This document shows, in pieces, positions 44,689 through 56,700 of a stretch of 64,000 bases of DNA. Source of the stretch: Arion vulgaris (taxonomy: Eukaryota > Mollusca > Gastropoda > Stylommatophora > Arionidae); NCBI GenBank assembly GCA_020796225.1, contig CM036755.1, forward strand, positions 47,405,806-47,469,805, given 5' to 3'. A program made the position numbers and the translations under genes. Position 1 is the stretch's first letter. Each line of letters begins with the position of its first letter. A model generated the notes under the pieces. It was not told the origin of the DNA. It searched no databases and saw nothing but the letters and a program-made list of their open reading frames with translations.

Positions 44689-44769
44689 TTATTGCTGCAA
44701 CTCTACGTAGTTAGCTGGGAACAATCCTGTAGCACCTCTGCAACTACCTCTCCACCATCCATCATCGAC
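44689..44769 (-). CDS. CTTN: Cortactin exon 14 (SH3 end, stop)
   Basis: 81 nt; acceptor tttaatcag. [20 protein letters not shown] and YVELQQ then TAA. Contains the double Trp and ALYDY-pocket partner residues expected of SH3. Confidence 0.93.
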   Translation of the reverse strand, partial: VDDGWWRGSCRGATGLFPANYVELQQ

Positions 44770-47700
44770 CTGATTAAATAAAAAATAATATTTTATTTTA
44801 TAATGTCACAAAACGATAGATGTCTGCGAAAAATAATGAACATAAAATGGGATGAATTTAGAAGTGATGAAATCAGAGAAATGTCTGGTCAACCACTAGT
44901 GAAAACTGTTATAAGAAGGAGAAGATGGAGATATGTTGGGCACACCTTGAGAAGATATGATCAACGAATATCAAAGCAGGCATTGAAGTCGGTTGCAAAG
45001 GGTTCAAGAAAGAGAGAACGACCTAAGGAGACCCTGAAACAAACTTTGCTGAGAGAGGCAAGAAATATCAGGCTCTATTCCATAAAAGGGATTGAGCAAG
45101 TTGTCCAGGACAAAGCGGTATGGAGAAATTACTGCAGGCAGTATGTAACATTTAACGGTACGAGAGGAATTATTATTATTAAATGTAACCAAACAGTATT
45201 GATGTAAAGAATATTGTTGTACAAGATTATAGAAGAATTGAATAGTTATTCAAGGATAGTACTTCCACCCACAGGTTGGCTGGCTCTGCTGTTATATCAG
45301 GGCGCCAGCCAATGGATAGAGCTGACATGTTGAACGCCCTCAGAGAGTGTGGCCGCAAAGAAGATTTTCATCTAATCCAATCCACATCAACTACTAGATT
45401 GCAGGAGCTGGGATTGAAGATTGGTGTAGCAAGAAAACAACAGATTAACAGGTATATAAGTAGGCTCATCAATCAAAATCAAACTGGTACGGTTAGCCAC
45501 TGCACGCTGTTGGAGATGTTGCGAAGGAGATCAGAGCACCTATGGATACATCCGGAGTGCAGTGAAGATATTCCAAATTGAAACTGAAATCTCCACCCAG
45601 TTTTGTCTCATCATTCATGTTTCGACATTTCGAATCATACCCATGAAGTCGCTCAGAATGAAAACACAAAAAGATAAATATATCCAAAACTATGGAAAAG
45701 GGCAGATGATCAATAGAGGCCAAAATCAGGGATGAAAAGGTTTACGCTCTTGGATAGCTGGTGTCAATCTATCTATCTCTCTCTGTCGTGCCTTTTTAGA
45801 ACCCTGGTTGGGGCATAGGCCCTCAACTAACTCATATATATATACACAGGGTGTTCAAGATGAAAGCAGCCTCATTGACAAATCTAAAGTTGCCTGGCAC
45901 ACATCGCGTTTTGTCCACTATTTAAACCAATACCGACTAGCTCGCCCTTCCGTCAAATTTGTTCACCGCTCCTTTCCGCACTATAATTACACACCATCAC
46001 AAAAGGCTCTCTCCTTGACCTATACAACGTCATAATTGAACCATTCATTTTCAAAAACATATGCCAGATTAGCTCTCTTGACAGGACTGCTTTTATTTTG
46101 AACACCCTGTATATATATATGTATATATATATATATATAATTTTCACTTTCAACCCTTCCTAAGAAAGACTAGCTGACCCCAACTCTGCTGAATGGAGAG
46201 CCAGGCACAGAACACAACATGTAGACCTCAAACTTCTACAAACTGGGACATTCTACTGCTTGTTCTACTTACCATTTCAATATCTGTTATAACTTCATCA
46301 GGGTCAAAGGTTAATTCATCATCATCAGCTGAAATAGTAAGTTGAAGAAGTCGATTATGATTACTTTTAACGTAGCTGGTTTAAAAAACATAAACAGTAA
46401 ACGTTAATATAATCATTTAGTAGTTTAAGTTATAACTTCACTGTCTATGTGGGCTCTCTGTGGCGGCAAAGTTATAAATTCACTGTCTACGTGGGCTCTC
46501 TGTGGCGGCAAAGTTAGGTGCTTGCTTCTTGTTCCAAAGGTACTCGGTTCGCTCCCTTGTGAAGACACCTGGATATTTTTCCAGAAATCCCTGATATCAG
46601 TGTAGGTGTACCCGAGTGGTTACCAGGGCCCAAATTTGGGGTGTAAAGAAAAGAACCACTGTTACCTGCCACGCATGTCATAAGAGGCGACTAAGGAGGT
46701 TTGGCTGAAATCGGATGCATGTGTCCTAAGCGTGTAAAAGTCTATGCGTTTAGGGCCTACCAAACCAATGTGCAACGGATACACGTTCTTGGCAAAGATC
46801 AAACATATCACAAAAAGTGATTAAAATTGGTCGTAAAGAACGAACCCAAAGAAGAAGTGTAGGTGAGATCGATTTCCTGGTTCTATCAGAGACGGACGAT
46901 AAAATGTAAGTTGAGCACGTAAAAGAACCTGTGGCAGTTCAAAATCGAGAAGAGCTGGTTGAAAAGCCGCTGCACTGGCAAAATTCATTAGCAAAGATTA
47001 AAATAAATTTGTAACAATTTCTACCAAATATTTTCACCACCGTAAATTACATAAGGGCCCTGCTGTGCTACAGAGTTCGTGCACTGTCGGTGAGATCTTC
47101 AAGTGTAAGAAAGAGATCAGAGCAGACATGGTTACTCACCGAAGTGTAATGATGATGGTCCTATCAATCAATCATGAGTAGGTGAAGGCTTCTATCTATC
47201 ATTCTATTCTTGTAATGTCTTAAAGCGTTCAGGGTAAACGTTAAGGTTTAGGCGCCGTGACCAAATCGATACTTGAGGGTCTAAACCGTAAGTATCTCCT
47301 GTATGGTAGGGGACACTGATAAAAAAACAAGGCAAGACTTCACGCAAAAATCAGTCAGAAACACACTGACTGCGCCTGAATATGTAGGGGGTAAACGAGA
47401 AAAAAAAGAAAGAAAATTGGTTGCAGCTGTTGTCCAAGACTCATACTCGTAAGTCGGGACTGGCACAAATGTGGGGTGGCATACAGCCAACTGTTGTCAA
47501 CTTAAAAAACACAGGATGCATGGGGGAGGGGTGGAGCTTAAGATGCAGTGAATGAGATGACAGAGGTCATCAAACTAGATCTGACCAAGACTCTACTCCA
47601 CCTAAAAGTGGTGGTCCTAGTATCAGGCTGCATCCCAACAGTGTAACAAAGTGAGCAGGGATCAAAGAGCGAAGCAAATTCAGATAATAAAAATATCATA

Positions 47701-50700
47701 CCAAACACAGACAAGTCTGTCTGAAAGGGGCAGAGCTCTCTTCTGTAAATTGTACTAAAATATAACGGATACATTTCTCTCATTAAGATCAAAGAAAAAC
47801 AAGAGGAGGAGAAGAAAGAGAAAGTGAAGAAGAATAAAAGGTAAAGAAGATGGAAATTAAAAATGAAACGAAGAATCAGATTAATTCCTTGTAGACATTA
47901 CGCCACATTACATGGCTTTGGGTTGGACACCATTTTACCAGGAGTCACACTAAAAGACGTTTTTTTTATTGTAAAAATAAATGGCTTGTAAAAACATGGC
48001 TTTTGTTCTGGTCCACTAAGAGTTTAGGAGAATAAGGGAGAAAAAATTTAGGAGAAAAGGAAAAGAAGAGAAGGAGATAAAAATGAAGGAAAAGAAAAAT
48101 AAGAAGAGGAATAGAAGAAGAATGAGCAGGAGAAGGAAAAAATATAAAGGAAAATAAGGAGGAAATAGAAAAAGAAAATGAGAGGAGATAGAAGGAAATG
48201 AAGAAAGAGAAGAGAAAGAAGGAGAAAAACAGAATATGATGAGTTTCTACTTTCTTCTTCGAATGCTCCATATCGACTCACTTGTTAACCACTCTGGGGA
48301 TTTGTATGTGATCTGAGCCTGAGAGTGATTGTACGTTGTGCCAGTTATGCACCTACAAGTAGGCCAGCACATCTTTTTTTTTTTCTTTCGTCCGCTTTCA
48401 ACTCAGACGAAGTTTCATCTCTGAAACTGATTTTTGCGTGAAAATCTGTTTTTCCAATTTCTTACAATGGCAGCAGTGCACATTGTAAATTACTTTACAC
48501 TGGCCTCCGTGTGCTCAATGTACTCGTAATTAGTATTCCTCGCCATAAAGGCAGATTTTCTCCGACTTCAGAGGTACTCACGTTATCGTCCTGAGTAAGA
48601 CCAGGGACTCGAACAAATGCCGGACAGTAGGTTCGAACCCGAGCTATGAGGCGTCTCACAGCTAGCAGGCCGAGCTACTATCAACTACTCTAGGCAGTCC
48701 CCGGCCAGCACATCTGATTTCTGCCATGCTTTTATTTACTAGGTAGCTTCCTAGGTCATACATCAATTGCCTCTTACATGCCTTGTATGTCGCAGTGGTA
48801 CTATTCTTTGCTTCCCTTGCTGGCCCCGACACCATACATGTAACTAGAAAAGTTAGAAGATGGAAGAGAAATAGAAGAAAAAGAAAATTAATATATTGTA
48901 AGAGAATAGTAAACAACTCACTAGCTTGATAATCGTAAAGAGCAATAGCTGTCAAGCCTTTTCCTGTTACAGCTGGTGCTTCACCATCATCACGTTGCTC
49001 ATCATCATCCTGTTCAGCGGTCTGATACTCAGTTTCCTCAGCTTGGAAATATGTCTCTTCTGGCTCAGGTTCTGGCTCCGGTTCATGGTGTACTACTCTG
49101 ATTGGTGCTGGCTCTGGTACACAAGGTATTGGTCTGACTGGTTCCGGTTCTGGCTGACGAGCTGGCTTTCTTACTGGCTCTGGTTCATTATATGCTTCTT
49201 CTGGTTCAGGCTCTTCTTGCTTGCGTTGTTCCTCTTCCCATCTTTCTTTATCTAGTCTCGCCTATCGTACAAAAAACAGACATCATGAGTCAAGTATGTA
49301 TTACAAATACTTATCTTATCTTAACCACATTTGCGGAAGCGCGGGGGAGAGTTAGTTTTCTATCTTGTGCCAGGTGTGTTGTGCTTGACGTTGTCAGTCC
49401 ATGCTTTCGCTGAGACTCTGAGATGTTATCTATCCATCATGTTCTTGGCCTGCCTTGTGCTCTGCGCCCTGAGTGTCGATTATTGTAAGCATGTGATGGT
49501 AGTAAATGTGGTTCCATTCTCATTAGATGGCTGAACCACTTGATTCTTTGCTTCTCGATGTACTGTATGCGTGATATAGTACCAACGATGCTTCTGATAT
49601 TCTCGTTTCTCACTCTATCTCTCCTTGTAACGTTGACAGCTTTTCGTAGACATCTCATTTCACATGTTGTAATCTTTTTTCTTGTGTCTTAGTCAGGGGC
49701 CATGTTTGGCACTGACAGCAGAGAGTTGGAATAAATATGCAGTTTATCAGTTGTCGCTTGACTGTCATGTTAATGCTTAGATGTTTTAATAGTGGTGACA
49801 GTTGGTATGTCACTGCGTTTGCCTTACAAATACTATCTTGTACTAAAGTAGTCAGACTCTAGTATAACCAAAGTCTCTAATGTTCATTACATTAGGTTAG
49901 ATGTTATGTTAGATTTCAACGTAGAAGATAAAGAGTATTCTATATCTCGGTTGTACTAGCCCTCTGTGAGTGCGGGTTCAATTTCGCGGGCTGGCAGAAA
50001 AGCAACAGGTTCCCCAGATTTACAGTGTTCGTGCACTGAACCGAAGGGTTACGATGTCAATGGCACCGAGCCGAAAGCTCAAGTGGTTCTGGATCAAAAA
50101 AAAAAATCTCGGTTGTACAAGTTGGAAACATTTCAGTATAAATGTTTAAGAAGAATCCTGCAAATTTTCTGGCCAAATACCATAACAAATGAGGAGCTTT
50201 TGAAACGTACAGACTGTGCATCCTTGGAGACCATCATTAAGAGACGTAGATGGAGGTGGTTTGGACATGTATGTCGTATGCCAGTGGGGGCATTGGCTAG
50301 GACAGCTCTCAGATGGACAGCGGATGGGAAGAGAAGGCCTGGACATCCAAAGGAAACATGGAGAAGAATGGTGGAGGGAGAGTTGAAGAAGTGTGGCCTG
50401 ACGAAGGAGACGGTTGGTAGAAAGGCACCAGAATGGCAACAGTGGAAGTCTCTTGTGGAAGCCTTATGTGTCAATCGGGAAACGAAGAGAATATAGATAT
50501 CTCGGTTGTGCAAGTTGTAAAATACCGATAGGTGCGGCAAGATGGGAAAACCACAAGAGGAAACCCAATAGATACATCAATCAACACAGAACAGGAGTTG
50601 TTAGCATAAACACACTGAAATACATTCTTGGGAGAAGATCGGAGTAATTACGGACATGTCCGATGAAGATGATCCTCAAATGAACAATGTTAGATGTAGT

Positions 50701-53700
50701 TCACTATTTTATTTCAGCTGCCATCATTTACCTACATTCAGAAACCACACCGTAATCCCCTACATTGTCAAACCTCCTCCTAATAGCCCACATTCACAAA
50801 CCTCACCATAACTGATTCGCTCCTATAAGCCGCTGGAAGTGCTACTATTTTTATTTTTTAGAATGATCTTAAAGAAAATTTCTTTACCTACAAAATGGTA
50901 TACTACTCATAAAAATGTGTTAATAATTAAGAAAACTTCAGCTGAATTTGTACATACACCTGCAATGGGGAAATAGGACCTAAATTTAATTCAGCCACAA
51001 CCTGTTTTTCAATTAAGTAGCTAATCAGTTAATCCCTCACATTCACAAACCTCACTTTACGCTCTCAAATTCACAAACCTGACTTTACTCTCCCAAATTC
51101 ACAAACCTGACTTTAATCTCTCACATTCACAAACATTAAAACATTACATTAACCCCCACATTCATAAACCTCATGTCAATCTCTCACCTTAATTCCTCCA
51201 CATTCCCAAACCACACCTTTATTCCTCCACATTCACAAACCACACCTTAATCCCCCACATTCACAATCCCCCAACTTAAATCTTCAACAATGATTTTTAC
51301 CTGTCTTGATTTCTCTTGCTCTTCTTTTTCCTTCTTTTCCCTGACTTCCCTCCTCTCTCGTTCCTCTTGTGTTTTCTTTTTAGCTTCCTCTTCTCCACTT
51401 TGTGCTATCTGTTCAAATCTTGCCTTCAAGTTTCTGGCACCTTCTGTACCTGTAGGAAAGACACAAGTAACTTTTTTTAAATTTTTTTTCTAAACACTTT
51501 AATTGATAATGTAGTGAAATGTTGTTTATTTGTATTTGTTTGCTCTTATCCCCCAACTCTTTGTGATCTGTGTGGTTTGCACAGAGAACAAGGCTATGCT
51601 GTGCCCCAGCTAGACCCCTACTGCGCATAGGACAAGAACATCTAAATTTTAGCAAAATTGTGTGCATATTATAAATACAACCCCTTTTAGAGGACTAAAC
51701 AAGGTTGCTATCAGCAAACACAACAATTCCTTACAAAACTTTCACAACATCTTGATCAAGAAATAAACAGTGTACAAGTATTAAGAGCTTAGCTTCTGAA
51801 AAAGCAAATAGACAAACACAGGATTCGAGCCACTTACCCTCATTTTCCATGACACAAATCGCCTAGCCTAGCAATATGAGCGTCCTTACGAACAAAACCA
51901 GCAAACCATTCAACAGATCCTATTAGACATATTCTTTGCTCTTTAGTAAAGGCCCACAAATTTTATTAATGAAATTTCCCACATAAATGGTCAGTACCTA
52001 CTTCCGGTCATTCACTGACCGCTAAGCAACAGAAGATCAACAGCATTTTCATACCTATTTTGTGTTACCAAAGCCAAACATGAACAATGAGCAAAGTACA
52101 GTTGCAAAAAATTACATGTGAAATGCAATACCTATGAAAGTTACCAACAACACCAGAAAAGACAGTCACCAACATCAACATAAGAAAGAAAGATGGGACA
52201 GAACATTATTTGAATTACATTGAGAAACAAAGAATGAAGTGGCTATTTACTAAGAATGCAACCAAACTCCAATGTATACAAAGTCCTACAGAGATCTACA
52301 ACAGAACATCAGGAAAGAAGGCGAGAGGAATACCATAAAAAAGATAATCACAAGGCATAGCAGAATCCTGACAAAAAACAGGAATAGCTATCACCCAAGC
52401 CACTAGAGTAGCGCAGGACAAAAAAAGACAAACCACGACACTGGACAACAAACCGGTGACAATAAAAGAAGAATACTTACTTCCTTCTGGCTTTGCTTTC
52501 TGGTATCCAGACTTGACCCCTTGCATATCTTCAAATGAGCCAGCAGACTGTTGATGGAATCAACATGTCTAATTATTGTAATTAATTATTTAAAATTTCA
52601 TGCACAGCGAAGAAAACAAATGAGATTGTTTTAAATCATGCCTGCACACAAAGTAATCTTTAAAAAAAAAAAATCAGGCAATCAAAGTTCTTCAAAATAT
52701 AATACGAAGAGAAGGTTTAGAACATTTGGTGACAACAGGTAAAATTCAGGGAATGAGAGATCGTGGAAGGTTTATGAATGGAAAGTAGACATCCACTCTT
52801 ACAGCAACCTGCGCTATTTGATTTTGTGAAGCATCGACAGAGATTCAATAGAAAGAGAAAACATATAAAACAGTAAACTATTTCACTAAAGTATTTTTGT
52901 TACCTTATCACGTCTGTCCTCTTCAACTCCAAATTTACCACCAAATCCTTTTTTCATATCTGTCTGTGATGGATGCAATTCTACATGTGTGTCTGCACTG
53001 TATCCTAGAGCAGACTTGTCCTGGTTGTCTGACTGTACACCATACTTTCCTCCAAAACCTTTGGAATAATCTGCACAGAAATTACAGAACATTTAATTTG
53101 GTTATAACTAATGTAACATAAAATGCTGTAACCTACCAGCTAACTCCATTGTTAAGGCACCCAACAATTTCACAGGAAGCTAAGCAACAGATGATCAACA
53201 TCATTTTTATACCTACTTTGTGTTACCAGAGCCAAACATGGACATTGAGCAAAGCGCAGTCACAAAAATAACTACATGTGAAATGCGTTGCCTGCGAAAA
53301 GTTACCAACAATACAAGAAAAGACAGAATCACCAACATCAGCATAAGAAAGAAAGTTGGCACAAAGCCGTGCTTGAATTACATAGATAAACAAAGAATGA
53401 AGTGGTTTCGCCACTTAATTAGAATGCATCCAAACTCCACAGTATACAGAGTCTTCTACAAAAGAACATCGGGAAAGAAGGCAAGAGGAAGACCACGGAA
53501 AAGAAGGTTAGATGGCGTAGCAGAATCCAGTGAAAGAGCAAAAATAACAATCACACAAGCCACCAGAACAGCGCAAGACAAAAACAGAAAACCACGACAC
53601 TGGGCAACAACCCGGTAGCAGTGTGACGACAAAAGAAGAAGAAGTTAATATATACAGGGCCAATATGTGGATCTACTGTCCTGGGCATGCGGGTGTTTAC

Positions 53701-56700
53701 CATAATGAGAGAACAGACAGGCTTGCATCAACAGCATCGATTGTTGGGGAGTTGAAGATGGATAATGGGGATGTTCTTCAGTCTCTTAGTGACTGCCTGT
53801 TGGATTAGAACACTAAAATAGATATTGAATCGATCCAGCGATTTAAGCAGTTGTGAGTTATGTGTTGTACAAATAGAACTGGATGTCTGATGGGCAGAGT
53901 GAGGAGCATATTTAATCAGCGGGTCACGGGAACCATCAGTATGCATACTTTTCGGTATCTGTTGGGGGAGACTGAGCACCTATGAGTCTGCACAGACTGC
54001 AATGCCATCAGTTTAGTAACCAATAACTAAAAGGGCCACTAAGCTAATATAATTTAGTACTGACTGATAAACTCACCGAAAATATCGTAATAAGGCAACA
54101 ATGTAACACACATAAAAAGTTGTAACACACGAACAAGCTTTCTGGGTCAAAGGTCATGAAACACACATACCTATTTGTGACTCATGTTTCTGTAGCTTCT
54201 CTTGATGCTCATATCCAAGAGCTGATTTGTCCATATGATCCTTCTGGACACCAAACTTCCCCCCGAAACCTTTGCTAGAGTCTGAAACATCAAACAATGG
54301 GTAAGTCTCATCGTCAAAATAATGGTAAATGAATCAAGCATAAGTATAGCATTCTATTTTTAGACACAGCGAAAATCCTAAGTTAGATATGATTTATGAT
54401 TATGTTCACATTAAAATATAATTATAAACTAGTACAGCTATTCTTATCAAATATTTCTTATTTCTTCTTTTCTCCAATCCTGTTTTGCCTCGCAGTGTCT
54501 TGATCTTCTTTCTTCTTTTGTCAGCACATTGTTACCGGGTTGTGGTTTAACCCAGTGTCGTGGTTTTATGTATTTGTCCTGCTCTTCTCTGGTGACTTGT
54601 GTGATGGTTTTCTTAGTCCCTTGGCAGAATTCAACTACGTTATCTATCCACCTTGTGCTTGGTCTTCCTCTCGCCTTCCTTCCTGATATTCTGTTGTGGA
54701 AAGCTTCATAGGCAGTTTGGTTTATTGAGGAAATAAACATCAGGATAATAAGAGATTTATAATATTATAATTTATCAGCTCAAAATTCATATACAGAATT
54801 TACTGCATTCCTATGAGGCAACATAAAATCGAACCTGTCTGGGAGGCATGCTTCTCTGTTTTTCCTTCGTAGTCCCAGCCCATTGCTTCCTTATCCTGTC
54901 GGTCTTTCTGAACTCCAAACTTGCCACCAAATCCTTTGCTGTAATCTGCATCAAAATAAGAAACAAATAAAATTACCTTCACTACATACTGGAGTTCAAG
55001 AATAAAACTAAGATAATGATATTTGACTCTAATGTCAATGTTGTTCTTCTATATGGAGCGGAGACATGGAGAACGACTAAGAACAACATCAAAAAGTTGC
55101 AGACATTCATCAACAGATGCCTGCACAGGATACTTCATCTGTAATGGTATGACAGGACCACAAACAGGGAACTGTGGGATAGAGCGGGACAACGGCAGAT
55201 TGAACGAGATAAGGGGCAGAAGGTGGTGATGGATAGGACAAACACTGAGGAAACCACCCCTGACAGCATCACAGACAGGCTCGCCGATGGAACCACCAGG
55301 GTAATAGAGGTAAGGGAAGACCCAGGAACACCTGGAGATGGGAGTTGGAGACGGAATGCAAGAAAATGGGGAGAGAGGCGAGAACTGGAAAAATGGACTT
55401 GGATAGGCGGACTTGGAAGACTTTGGTTGCTGACCTCTGCTCCCCTAGGGACGAAGTGTGAAAAAGAAAACAAACTGGGCGTCTGTGACTAAATGACAAC
55501 GTAAATAATTACGACACAACATTATTACTTGTCTGTGACTGAATTACCTGTCAGTGACTCATCAACACAAAATTATTACCTGTCTGTGACTCAATTATCT
55601 GTCTGTGACTCAACAACACAAAATTATTACCTGCATGTGACTCAACAATACAAAATAATTACCTGTCTGTGACTCAATTATCTGTCTGTGACTCAACAAC
55701 ACAAAATTATTACCTGCCTGTGACTCAACAATACAAAATAATTACCTGTCTGTGACTCAATTACCTACCTGTGACTCAACAACACAAAATAATTACCTGT
55801 CTGTGACTCAATGACACAAAATTGTTACCTGTCTGTGACTCAATTACCTGTCTGTGACTCTACGACACAAAATAGTTACCTGTCTGTGACTCATGTTTAG
55901 GCACATTCTCTTTGTGGTCATATCCAACTGCAGATTTGTCTACTCTGTCCTTCTGCACACCAAACTTGCCACCAAAACCTTTGCTGTGATCTGCAACAGA
56001 CAATAGATATTGATGATGCTGAAACAATATCTAACACGAAGGAGAGTCTGCACACCAAACTTGCCACCAAAACCTTTGCTGTGATCTGCAACAGACAATA
56101 GATATTGATGATGCTGAAACAATATCTAACACGAAGGAGAGTCTGCACACCAAACTTGCCACCAAAACCTTTGCTGTGATCTGCAACAGACAATAGATAT
56201 TGATGATGCTGAAACAATATCTAACACGAAGGAGAGTCTGCACACCAAACTTGCCACCAAAACCTTTGCTGTGATCTGCAACAGACAATAGATATTGATG
56301 ATGCTGAAACAATATCTAACACGAAGGAGAGTCTGGCCGAATGGATTAGAGTGAGTGTCCCTCATTTAATGTTCACGCTTATGAAAATGTGTACATATTT
56401 TTAATTAATTACGTTTGGGCAGCTTCTTTCCAGCTTACCATTAACTACTTTCAAACCTCCGAAGTCGAAGAAGGTCCGCCTGTATGGCGAGGAAACCAAT
56501 AAACGGTAAGCAGGCTTTCACGCAAAAATCAGCCAGAAGCGCCACACCAGGTGCCATGGCTACTCCTGAATTCATAGCGGTCGAATGCAGAAGAACAAAC
56601 AACTTTCAACTGCAAATGGTTCTTTTATGAGCTCAACTTTAACACATGATCAATATTTTATTGTCCATCTCTGATAGGACTAGAAACTTGATCTCACCTT

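Noticed and set aside
47966..48281. Ser/Phe/Leu-rich frames resembling membrane segments
   Set aside because: Reverse reading of the polypurine tract.
55918..56365. Overlapping frames suggesting extra cortactin repeat exons
   Set aside because: Only 39 bases of exon 6 are duplicated in each 95-bp unit, with no donor in the copies and frames that hit stops. They are not whole repeat exons.
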